From the NCBI RefSeq assembly GCF_014805685.1, contig NC_060906.1:17364664-17428663 (forward strand): 64,000 bases of DNA, given 5' to 3'. This document shows, in pieces, positions 23,363 to 33,059 of the stretch. The position numbers and the translations under genes are program-made. Source of the DNA: Silurus meridionalis (taxonomy: Eukaryota > Chordata > Actinopteri > Siluriformes > Siluridae). The notes beneath the pieces were generated by a model, which searched no databases, was not told where the DNA came from, and saw nothing but the letters and a program-made list of their open reading frames with translations. Positions within the stretch are counted from its first letter, which is position 1, and each line of letters starts with the position of its first letter.

Positions 23363-26300
23363 TAGACAAGCTGAATGACTGCTAGATTTACAGGCATCTT
23401 CTAGCCATATTAAGGTCCCTGAATAGTCCATTTAAGATTACTGATGAAACTTGTTATTGTATTAAAATTAAAAGTCTGTCGTCAATTGTATTTAAGGTGC
23501 TCACAAAAAGTGAAATACAAAAAGAGGATGAAACAGCAGGAATTGTAACTGAAATTGAACAATGGAAGAACATGGCATCTAAGTTCAGTTCAATCAATGA
23601 ACAAATGAAAGGGACCAAGATCCAAACTGTGTTGAACTTCCTCTTGGTAATCGAATCGAAGAAAATGAAGGTAAACAGCAGGTATTTCATTTATTATTGT
23701 TAAGGGTTTCTTATTTCTTATTTGATCATCAGTTTTCTTGTTGTCTAGATCTGGCAGTCTATGGAAACCAGATTAATGGAACACTTAAAAAATGCAAAGG
23801 ACAATATAAAACTTCTGTCCGTGCTCGAGAAAAACTGTCAGCCTCTTTACAACTTTGATCCAGTAAGTGTTGATCCACTCCATTCTTATGTTTCCCATAA
23901 TAAAATAACTCTCTCTTTTCTAATATTAATAATTATTCTTATACTATTTTTATTTTATTTGTGCAAATCTTTCTATATAGGTCACAATGGCCAAAAGTAT
24001 CCAGTTAATCACAAAGTCCATCTTCATGATACAGTATGTCTCAAGATATTACAGCAGCTCTCAACATAGCACTTTACTCTTCATCAAGGTTGGTTTTTAC
24101 TCTCCATAGTTCCATAGTAATTTTATATACTTTTTTTGTTGTAGATTGTTTTACAAGTTAATTTATTTTTATTTTTATTATGGATAGGTTACCAATTTGT
24201 TGCTAACAGGCTGTAAAGCATACATCACTAATAATGGTAGTGCTCAAATTTGGGATCAAGACCCAGAAATCATCATAAAAAAGATAGAGGTAAGACTGAA
24301 CAGTGGTGTAAGATGTTAAGTTCATGGTAAGACGTGAAGGTACCGTTAAGTTCACTAACGAGTGATCAATTTTAACTTGATGATCCTAAAGTATTTTATA
24401 GACACTGTGTTTATTATATTATGCCTGTATTGTAAAATCTTGGGCCATAATTTTATTCGAATATCAACTGTGATTTTATTTAATTTGTGAAAGGATGAAA
24501 TTGAATAGCTAGAGGTTACAACCCCAATTCCAAAAAAGTTGATACACTGTGTAGAATGTAAATTAGAAACAGAATGCAATGATTTACAAATCTCATAAAC
24601 ATATAGTTTTGTTCACAATAGAACATTCACCATTTTAAGAAAACAGGTCAATTTGAATTTGATGGCTGCATAATGTCTCATGGTTTTCAGTCAGATTAAA
24701 GGCTTCCTGGTGTAAACTATGGAATAATAGAATTTGGGGTGTAAAATGGAAGTTGTATGTGTGCTTTTGTCAAAAGGATTGTGTGGGCCTGTTTTGGGAG
24801 TACCAGTCCTGCTTTCACAAGATAAAGGAAGAAATTCTTGAACAGATGCCAGAAGGAAAAATTGAAGTGTTTGAGAAACCCATATTTGGCAAATTTGAGA
24901 GATTCTGCAAAAGGCTACAACAGGTACATTATTCATATCAAGTAATGTGATCTAAATATACTTTGGTCATGGACTATAATGACACATTTGTTTTCCAGAT
25001 ATCTGAGATGTTTACAGTCGTGAAAACGTTCTCCTCTCTCAACCAATCGAAAATAGAGAGAATCGACATTCTAGCTCAAAAGTTTCAGGATATTTGCACC
25101 AACATGAAGAAAAACCAAGACAATGCCCTGGACCATGGGAAAAAAGAGTTTGAAGTTGAATTTGCAGAATTTATGTTGCAGATTAACAACTTGACGGTAA
25201 TATGTTCTTTAAGCACCATTGAGTCAGACTGAATTAATCACTAATAAATACTGTGGTATTTTAGAACATTGTATTAATCGGTCATTTTTTTCAGGTTGAA
25301 CTGGAGGATTTTATAAGAAAACGTATTTCCGAATCAGGTCCAAATGCAGTGAACCTTCTGCAAAGGTAATTTGTAAATTACAAGAATGATGCTAAACACG
25401 TTAAACAGTTCAGCCACGAATGAACTGTTATGTCCCCAGCTGATCACCTCTAGGTCATGATATCCATTATTTGTATCTTAACTTACTCATATAGAATGTG
25501 TCAAAGAAGTTTCAGTTAATTTACAATTTAATGACTGGTGCTTATGTTCACAGGTTTCAAAATCTTAACATGCCCTGCCTGGAAGCAGAAATCTCCAAGA
25601 ACTATAACCTCATTCTAAAGCGCCAAGCTTCAGAGCTTGAACATGTAAAAGAGGTATCTAGTCTATTTTCCCCCCTTTTTTCGAAATGTATGCTGCTTAA
25701 ACTCCCAGTTTTGAAGAAAAAGAGTGGCTTAAATAATGCTTTTGTTCTTAATGTCTTTAGCACTTCCACGCCAACAAAGACGACCCTCCCCTTGTCCGAA
25801 ACATGCCTCCAGTGGCTGGCAGGATTCTCTGGGTCAGAAATCTGTTAAGCAAAATTGAGGAGCCCATCAGGAACATTCAGGTGAACATTCAGACCAAGTT
25901 TACAAACCAAATGACTTTGACATGACCAATGTTTAGGATGAGGAGCTGTGAAATCTAGTTTGACTTTGTACATCAGAGATAGATGTAGAACAGAGATATT
26001 ACTTGTATTCCACAGTAATTTACCAACAGACGCGATTTATTTTTAGTTAACACACCTTTAATTTTGTGTCACAAGAAAGACGCGAGTGATCAAGACAGCG
26101 TTTGCACTTTTCAGTTACTTTATCATGACTAGCTTGAATCATTAACTTCAAAAGAATATACTTATATAATGTGAATTTTCATTCAACATTTTCATTTTAT
26201 AATTTAGATTGCAAAAAATAATACATTTCTTATTTAAGAATGTATTTTCCAATTCCGAAAATGTTGGGATGCTATGTAAATAAAGACAAAGCAATGATTT

Positions 26301-27636
26301 GCAAATCTATATTTTATTTAAAGTAAAATATAGAAAAACATGGTACATTTTTTATTATCTTTAGCAACAAAAAAGTACTTTTAAATATTATGGCTAAAAC
26401 ACGTCTTTCTACATTTGTAATGGGTCAACAAAAGGCGTTAAGAATAAACAGCTGGAGGGTCATGCAACTAAGGTTAATTAGCAACAGATCGGTAGCATGA
26501 TTGGGTATAAAAATACAATCAGAGAGGCAGAGTCTCTCAGAAGTAAAGATGGGCACAAATCAAGAAAATAAATTACCCACAAATAAATCTATATTATGCA
26601 AAGAACCTGCAATATGTGAACATGAACCTGAAACAGTGCCACCTTCTCTGCCATCAACAATCATTTAAAATGGACTGAGACAACGTAGATAAATATTCAG
26701 TGGTCAGATTAATAAAAATGGTCCCGCTCCTGTAATAAAGAGGAGCGGGACCATCCTTCATTAGAGATTGGTTAAAAAGCCAGCACCTCTGGCTCCGTTG
26801 ACCTCCAACATATGAGAAACCTTTGGCACATAAAGAAACAAAAAATATGACTAGGAAGGCCCAGGGTATTCTGCAAAATGGTAAACATGGCTCTCTCCCA
26901 ACTTTTGAGAGTCATGTTAAAGACATTAAAAACAAAATGCTTTTCCCCCCTGCACAAATTGTACATTTTCTCAGTTTAAACATTTGCTATGTTTTCTGTG
27001 TTTAATTGTGAATGAAATACGGGTACAAGATTTGCAAATCATTGAATTTTGTGTATTTACAATTTACAGAGCGTCGCAACTTTTTAAAAAAAATCGGGGT
27101 TGTATAAATCACCATAGTCAACACATTTCCTCTTAATTATTTATTTAACTACCATTTACGTCAGATGTAAAAATCACATGTAGTATGCTGCTTTAAATTC
27201 CTGCACCAATGTAAAACACTTTCCTGGGTCTAAATGTTGTTTCCAATTAACTGTCAAATTGCCCCCCTACATGTGATGAATCAATGTGTTGAACAGGAAA
27301 ACACTGACATGTTGTCCACCCCTGAAGAAAAGCCACTCGTGCAGATGTACAACAGAACTGCTGCTGCGTTTCTCTCGTTTGAAATTCTGAAGCACAGGGT
27401 TTGGATGAAGGAGGTCTCAGAACTGTTGAATTGTAAGTGTATTTGCTAAGCATACGTCTCTCTTAAGTATACATTTTTAAGTATTAAGCATATAAAGTAC
27501 ATTCATGTTTATAACTATACCTCTTTGTAAAGACCTGCAGGTGGACCATCCTAGATTTCACATGATCATCAGAGAAGCTAGACTAATACAGAAAATGGGA
27601 CTGGAGGTTCCTGAGAAGACTCTGATCTATTTATAG
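17422..27636 (+). CDS. Axonemal dynein heavy chain tail, DNAH5/8 type, lacking motor
   Basis: Exons: 17422-17556, 21759-21843, 22280-22431, 22524-22713, 22986-23146, 23497-23670, 23749-23862, 23981-24088, 24188-24289, 24777-24923, 24999-25196, 25295-25365, 25554-25653, 25761-25880, 27297-27432, 27533-27636. All junctions fit GT-AG with matching phases. The total is 2097 bases: 698 codons and a stop, with no frameshift. The product matches the dynein stem (DHC_N1), with signatures [27 protein letters not shown] and [20 protein letters not shown], the last typical of DNAH5/DNAH8. The first exon aligns near the family N terminus; the initiator exon is unresolved (ATG at 17297 is a candidate). 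The frame stops at 27634-27636 after [12 protein letters not shown], where full dyneins (~4,600 residues) continue into linker and AAA+ motor. None follows before saysd1. The exon 15/16 joint may also lack ~15-20 family residues. It is a pseudogene or a tail-only gene. Human DNAH8 lies near SAYSD1, which favours DNAH8. Confidence 0.8.
17681..17840 (+). mobile_element. hAT transposon fragment
   Basis: It starts caggggtcaccaacgtgggg at the break in the LINE, a typical hAT terminus (CAGGGGT...). The following cgcccgcaaggaccacgag is common to one fish hAT family. The other end is not seen; it may have been lost when the neighbouring element inserted or by deletion. Confidence 0.55.
17841..18853 (+). 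mobile_element. hAT (Charlie-like) element with BED-finger transposase remnant
   Basis: The left end is caggggtgtcaaactcagtg and the right end is aattgagtttgaca, the inverse of the left end. The flanks share atagat. At about 18100-18420 it encodes the N-terminal part of a hAT transposase of the zinc-finger BED type ([19 protein letters not shown], then KTKHQD-like and [20 protein letters not shown]). A BED-finger cysteine is changed to tyrosine (CLIY), and the catalytic part is deleted, so it is non-autonomous. Confidence 0.75.
19341..19769 (+). mobile_element. Tc1-like transposon, internally deleted
   Basis: It starts tacactgaccaggcatagca and ends cctaatcagtggata, an inverted pair. At 19394-19597 it encodes the N-terminal helix-turn-helix of a Tc1 transposase ([20 protein letters not shown]). 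The DDE half is gone. The same family appears at 44207. Confidence 0.75.
20308..21276. mobile_element. Tigger-like DNA transposon, non-autonomous
   Basis: The left terminus cagtggaacccatttatctc and right terminus cataaccgggttccactg form inverted repeats. Sub-repeats of tatctcga/tcgac occur inside both ends. Long ORFs on the minus strand (20601-21152) show no family resemblance and are taken as chance. Confidence 0.6.
21277..21346. repeat. (GT)n-(AT)n microsatellite
   Basis: A short GT run followed by about 30 AT units, directly abutting the end of the Tigger-like element. Confidence 0.95.
21585..21603 (-). promoter_or_regulatory. CTCF-like motif
   Basis: On the minus strand cgcactagatgtcgccagt matches the CTCF core pattern CCASYAGRKGGCRS with few mismatches. 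It lies in a dynein intron. Motif only. Confidence 0.35.
23323..23357. repeat. (AT)n microsatellite
   Basis: About 17 AT units in the intron between dynein exons 5 and 6. Confidence 0.95.
24522..24720 (+). mobile_element. Fish DNA-transposon fragment (same family as 26245)
   Basis: It starts accccaattccaaaaaagtt and continues aatgcaatgatttacaaatc, matching the left end of the element at 26245. Only the left ~200 bases are present, in the intron between dynein exons 9 and 10. Confidence 0.6.
26245..27105 (+). mobile_element. Non-autonomous DNA transposon with long inverted ends
   Basis: Left end ttccaattccgaaaatgttg and right end gcaactttttaaaaaaaatc with ggggttgta are inverse copies of each other (consensus accccaattcc...gttggga). 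Both subterminal regions carry gatttgcaaatc. The element (~860 bases) fills the intron between dynein exons 14 and 15. Its superfamily (possibly Kolobok) is not certain. Confidence 0.65.
26718..26754. repeat. 14-bp perfect hairpin inside the transposon
   Basis: atggtcccgctcct is followed by a 9-base loop and its exact complement aggagcgggaccat. It lies within the element at 26245-27105. Confidence 0.85.
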
Positions 27637-28515
27637 ACATTTACCCAGTATGACATGGTGATAAATACAAAAAAGTAAATATATTTATATTTAAATTAAA
27701 TGGTAGTTTTAATTGAATTCAATTATATTAGAAAAATGTTGACTTCTCAAATCTGATTCTTAGGTGTTCTGTTTGTTTATTAGGTTTCCAGAACAGCATG
27801 GCTCTCATTCAGATGGACTTGGATGTCAGATGTTTTACAGCACAATGTTTATGGTTAATCAAACAGTTGTCCATATTGATGCATAAACGTTTTGTAAACT
27901 TATGATTAATCTTTATCATTTTTTTTTCCTTCACAAGCCTTCATTGTTTGAAAGGTAGATTACGAATCGCTCAAAATTCCCAAGCTTTGAGAATTTTTGA
28001 GTAAAAACCAACAATATATCCCCTCAGCTCTATTTTATCTCTTAGAATTTGGCTTATAGTTTCAAAAATGCAATGGGAAAAATTGCATACATATTACCGA
28101 AACCTGTGGATACCTGACCACAAATATATGAACATGGACTTTTTTTTTATGCCGTAATGAATTTTTAAGGAATCACTTTTCAGAAGTATGGTAGGAATCA
28201 GTTGCCATATTGATATCTAATCAGGCAGGAAATATAAACCAATAACTGAATCATAAACAAAATGAACTGCATAGAAATCTGTACTTTGTTTGCATGTCTG
28301 ATTTGAAAACAGGCTTCTCTTGTTCACTGTTGAGATGAATTAAAAATTAATGATTAAAAACAAAAATCATCCAGAGTAAATTTCCCCCCAAAAAAATAAG
28401 AATCAGCTATTTTGATATAAACGATGCAAGCCCCTAAATGAGCAGACCCTAAGGTATGCATGCCTTGGGTACAGGTAACTATCACGATGACAGAAGGAAG
28501 TCGTCCAAAAGCATT
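27637..28515. other. Spacer after the dynein stop
   Basis: This stretch and the following DNA up to saysd1 were examined for further dynein exons (linker, P-loops GPAGTGKT-like, or flanking splice sites). None was recognised. Confidence 0.5.
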
Positions 28516-29159
28516 TACCGTATTTTCCGGACTATAAGCTGCAACTTTTTTCCCACGCTTTAAACCCGGCGGCTTAAATAATGAAGCGGCTAATTGATGG
28601 ATTTTTTTAATTTTAAGCCGCCAAAAAAATGAGCCCCATAACATTAGACCAATGAAATTACCGAACGCGTTAAGGTTAACCAATGAAACTCTTTATATTA
28701 AATCAGATGCGCTCCCACTGAATCGGTCCGCACCACATCATAAATATGGATGATGTTCCTCTGACGTTTGACCTGCCGCTCACTCGGACTGTCAACAGGA
28801 AATGCGAATCATTCGTCACGCTGAAAACAACCGGGCATAAAAAAAACACACTTCACCTGTGTTCTGAGCTGCACGGCATCGGGAGAAAAGATTCACCGAT
28901 GGTGATTTTTAAACGCACAGTGATGCCAAAAGAAAAACTTCAGAGAGAAATAGTTGTGAAAGGAAGGAGGAAGACAGTGAACAATGACTTTCTTGGTTGG
29001 CTACTGTTTAGATACAAGCCGTGTTACAGACATTGTCTTTCGTTAAAGCCTGTGTAAAGTTCATTAGTTTCAGGCTTATTTATGTTCAAAATAAAAATCT
29101 TTGTCAAATTCAGTGGGTGCTTATATTTGGGTGCGCTTAATAGTCCAGAAATTATGGTA
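28516..29159 (+). mobile_element. pogo-like transposon with DDE_1 transposase remnant
   Basis: It starts taccgtattttccggactat and ends tagtccagaaattatggta. The plus-strand ORF 28746-29057 encodes the block just before the catalytic region of pogo/Tigger/jerky transposases: DDVPLTFDLPLTRTVN, then SFVTLKTTGHKKNTLH and PMVIFKRTVMPKEKL. It is a short internal piece, so the element is non-autonomous, but it fixes the family of the four related copies in this window. Confidence 0.85.
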
Positions 29160-29705
29160 TGTATTTTTTCTTTTTTTTTTTTGCACTATGACACTTTAAC
29201 TCTGGACTTGCAGAGCACAGTGCCACTTCATACCACACCAAACTGCACATGCACATTTTAAGGACAATCACTTTAATTTGTACTGTCAATATCTGCCATA
29301 CACATTCATGTATATACATATATTTCATATAGTTTATAAATTTTATTTATCTACCTTTTTTTTTATCCTTGATTTGATTCATTTTTATGCTTAAATCCCA
29401 GACAGTCCTAAAAAGCATTTCACTGCATGTTGTACTCTGTATATGACAAAATAAAATTTAAAATTAAGATTTTTGATCATTTATTTTGAAAAAGACAAAA
29501 GAAAAACAAGCAAAAGAGAAGAAAAAACAGTAAGAGACTTACAGTACACTAATTTTATTTTACATTGTATGTTTACTCGCATCCAATTGATGATCTAATT
29601 GAAAATAAAACAGTTAATTGGCTACATACCTGGTGTCTCAAAATGTTTTAGGCTATAAGACATTAAGTTCCTAGCTCAAATCTCCTACAATTGTAATAAT
29701 CTAAC

Positions 29706-29960
29706 TACACTATATGGCCAAATGCTTTGTGCTTTCTGAACATTTCCACATTCAGTCTCATGCTGTTATAAAACCTTCACTCTTCTGGGAAGATGTTTCA
29801 CTAGATTTTGGAGTGTGCTTAGAGATTTGTGCTCATTCATCCAAAGGGTGTTCATAAAGTCAGGTACTGATAAAGGCCTGGGGTGTAGTGTGTACTATTC
29901 ATCCCAAAGCTTGATGGTCATTTTAATGGAATGTTTTTTGCAGAATCTATTTCTGTCTTT
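29706..29960 (+). mobile_element. DNA-transposon fragment, left copy of an inverted pair
   Basis: It starts acactatatggccaaatgct, then actagattttggagtgtgct and gatttgtgctcattc. This last part is found again as a reverse complement at about 30785-30850. Confidence 0.6.
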
Positions 29961-30487
29961 CTTTTTTGATTTGTCAGCAATTGTGTGGACACTCTTACAC
30001 AGCAGAATTGTTCACTATTAATTGTACATGATCTAAAAAAAAAATGGCTGCAGTAGGAATTTGTTTGCAGAGTAGTATGACCAGTACATGTGCCTTCAAA
30101 TGTGTACCTTCCTATTGAGCCATATACAGGGTTTTTATTTTCCTAATTTTGTACTTTTTTTTCCATTGTATCTCTGCTAAAAACTACTATGAAAGTACAA
30201 GCCTGAATATTTGTTCTGAAAATGATGCAATGAAAAATATATGATGAATACCATGATTTTTTTTTTATTACCAGGCTTCTCAAAACCTGCTCAAGGTCCA
30301 TTACTAAACTGAATAAGATCCTATTTGCAGTAGCCCTTATGCAAAATCCATGACTCATCACTTATAAGAAACCGACATAACTAATACACACACTGAGGTT
30401 TGATATATTTATTTCTATTGGGTTTGTGTTTTTAATGTTTCTAATTCTTTTAAATATTAAAAAAAGCGTGCACGTACATATGTTCAC

Positions 30488-30850
30488 ACAGCATGGACAA
30501 AAGTATTGGGACACCTGACTTTTCCAACCAGTAAAGGATGTGTTTGGACGCAGAAGCATTTCATTTCCCGTTCACTTGAAGAAGGAGATCCAAACCTGTG
30601 CAAGAACGACCTTGCCCCTGTGCACAAAGCGAGCTCCAGGTAGATATGGTTTACATAGATTGGAATGAAAGAGTTTCAGTTGCCTGATATAGAGCTCTGA
30701 CCTCAACCCTATTAAACACCTCTGGGTTAAATAGGAACACTGACTGCACCCAGGTTCTTTTTTTAATCCTACATCAGTACCTGACTTTACTAACACCCTT
30801 ATTGCTGAATGAGCACAAATCTCCATAAGCACACTCTAAAATCTAGTGTA
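30488..30850 (-). mobile_element. DNA-transposon fragment, right copy of an inverted pair
   Basis: It holds the terminus-like tggacaaaagtattgggaca near 30493. Its other end (about 30785-30850) is the inverted counterpart of 29794-29840. Both belong to a common fish family with cactatatgg ends. Confidence 0.6.
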
Positions 30851-31379
30851 ACAATATTTAGCTTCCCAAAAAAAACATAGGGGTTATTATAACAAACTTT
30901 AGTTCATATATTTTATACACTGAAGTATTGCAGCTTTGTCACATTTGGTATGAAGCAGAGGCTTTTAAACACATTCTTCAGATTGGTTTCAGGTCATCGG
31001 TTAAACATTCAAATTCACTTTGTTGAATATTTTTACTTTATTTTAGCTTTAATGAAATATAAAAAAATGTGATTCACAAATGTGGCATTAAAGGGTTAAA
31101 ACATTTGAGAAGTTTTTCTCCTAATAAACTGGCTAGCATCAAGAAAGTTGTAGAAAGTGTGTATACACACAGCTAGCTTTCTAAACGGAATTTGACACAA
31201 GAAAGCTTAGTTAAGGACATCAGCTCTTCATGTTTGTCCTTCTTTGTAAGCTCTGTGTATTTCCTCTGTTACTCATGGCCTTTTGTGTATCTGTTTATAC
31301 GTTTGTATGGTGTTTACATCTTTCTGTAGGATGATCCAAAAGTCAACCATGTTAATTCTGAAGCCAGTCAGAAGTTTTG

Positions 31380-32202
31380 TTATCTATTCACTCTGTTGTT
31401 CAATGGTCTGTAGCCCATCTCTCCCTCCAGCTGTTCTGCAGTGAGTGTGCCCAGGATGGGTTCACAATTAGGGTTAAACACTGAATAGGCGCTCAGCTCA
31501 CCGGGCTTTCTCACCGCTGGATTCCGCAGACCTTCATAAAGCCAGTAAAACAGAGACAGGAGAAAGAAGGGCAGTCCAAATTCCAGCTCTGAGAACAGAC
31601 CAAGTAACACAAGCCACAGGAGCACCTTCAGCACGGTCAGATTAGTAACAGCCAGACGCTGTACACCGGACCAGCGACCAACAGCACTGTCCAGCAGCCA
31701 GTCTCTGCTTTCCTGTGGAAACAATTCACATTCAAGTTCAAGTTTATTTCTATAGCACTTTTCACAATGGACATTGTCTCAAAGCAGCTTTACAGAATTT
31801 AAGAATGAAAGTGAACCATGTGTGTTTATCCCTGATGAGCAGCCTGGGGAGACCGTGTCAGCAAAAACTCCCTTTAGATGTTATGAGGAAGAAACCTTGA
31901 AAGGAACCAGACTCATTAGGAGAACCCATCCTCATCTGGGTGATATTACCTTAATAATATTTACCTTAGTAAACCTACAACCGTACTACATGTATATTTA
32001 TATGCCTTTCTGTGTTAAGGAGGAAGGAGTAAACGCTTGCCTCCTGTCCCGCTGGGTTTGACTCTGTGGACCTGCTGGACTTTGCAGCGTCATTGGGAGC
32101 TTCGTGTGTTTCCGAGCACGAACTTTCAGGCTGATGTTCAGTTTTTACTTCCCGTTTCTCCATTTTCCTCCGGGCTCTGAACTCTGCTAACTTCTGTTCC
32201 AT
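31380..32202 (-). CDS. saysd1: SAYSvFN domain-containing protein 1
   Basis: A small ER membrane protein implicated in UFM1-linked quality control of ribosomes stalled at the translocon. Exon 1 is 32202-32041 and exon 2 is 31712-31380. Together they give 164 residues (human about 183). The start MEQKLAEFRARRK matches the human N terminus almost exactly. A linker rich in Ser, Glu and Pro follows. Then come a hydrophobic pair of segments (VLKVLLWLVLLGLFSELEFG and LPFFLLSLFYWLY), the signature SAYSVFNPNCE and the conserved LTAEQLEGEMGYRPL. The exon 1 donor appears to be GC (gag|gcaagc), joining in phase 0 to ccacag|gaaagc; the alternative GT three codons downstream has a poor context. It converges with the truncated dynein gene. 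The single intron carries a fish interspersed repeat. Confidence 0.93.
31737..31985 (+). repeat. Teleost interspersed repeat in saysd1 intron
   Basis: Starts with tcaagtttatttctatagca, then gacattgtctcaaagcagct and gcctggggagaccgtgtcag. This is a widespread fish repeat often seen in UTRs and introns. I do not assign it to a named family. Confidence 0.55.
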
Positions 32203-32517
32203 CACCAAACATTACAAAAAAAGCAAATGAACAATTTAACGATATAAGTACTGTTTGTGACTTTCTTCGAGAAAAAAACACGTCAACAGAGTGCTAAAGT
32301 AAATAGTTCTGTTTGTTTATGTGTTGCACACGAACATATCTGGCGGTCGCACCGACCAGTGCAACACCCGGAAGTGCCTCAACTTTGTAGCGTGTTGAGA
32401 ACATCTCAGTTTCCCACCCATATTATGCCGTTCCTGTGCTGACGTTGGCTAAAACACACCGCGTTCTGTTCTCGGATTGGCTAAGGCGGTCCCGAGTTCT
32501 GTTCTCGGATTGGCTAA
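32203..32517 (-). promoter_or_regulatory. saysd1 promoter with ETS site and duplicated CCAAT module
   Basis: Upstream of the ATG there is an ETS-type acccggaagtg at about 32366-32376. Two direct copies of a 22-base module that ends in ggattggctaa lie at 32463-32484 and 32496-32517. Each holds an inverted CCAAT box (attgg), the NF-Y site. This arrangement is typical of a TATA-less housekeeping promoter. The site assignment is inference. Confidence 0.55.
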
Positions 32518-32769
32518 TTTTGAAAGTACTGTAAAAATATTAATATCCTTTAATACAAAAAAGCTAAAGAGCTTAGTTAAAAACAAGAAAACAAGTAAAG
32601 GATTATGGTATTATGTGAAGTTATTATTTTTAGTAGAAGTAGTAGTACAGTAATACAAATAAATAATATTAGGCCTGTCTGCTACCATGACTAACACTGA
32701 TCTTTTAATCACATGACAAACGAAGGCCAATAAAACAGGAACCAATAAATCAGTGTGATTTTATCTAGA

Positions 32770-33050
32770 TCAGAGATGTCATGCCATACATGAGAAGAGG
32801 GAAAAAGGGGAAAAACACTTATCTTTATTTCAAATTTAACATAACTTTGTTGTTTGTTTAATTTATATATAAGCAAAAAAAAACTAAAAGCATATTTAAA
32901 ATGAATGTAGAGAACGTAATTGAATGTGGCACAACCCAATTTGCAAAGAATAAAAAAAAAATCAGGAGCAGCTTTGTGTCTCTTATTAGTCACTGATTTG
33001 ACTATGACTGTACTGCTTATAGGTACTATATGTCTCACTGAGTTCGACTG
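32770..33050 (+). mobile_element. hAT-related repeat, diverged partner of 34627
   Basis: Pieces such as gagaagaggg, aatgtagagaacgtaattg and tgtctcttattag recur in the same order at 34640-34850 (gagaagagga, aatgtagataatgtaagcg, tgtctctcattgg). Two old copies of one element about 1.9 kb apart are the simplest reading. Confidence 0.5.
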
Positions 33051-33059
33051 CGGTAATTA

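Noticed and set aside
27781..27845. A possible further dynein exon after the stop
   Set aside because: An acceptor-like ttag precedes it, but none of the three frames resembles the DNAH5/8 stem or linker.
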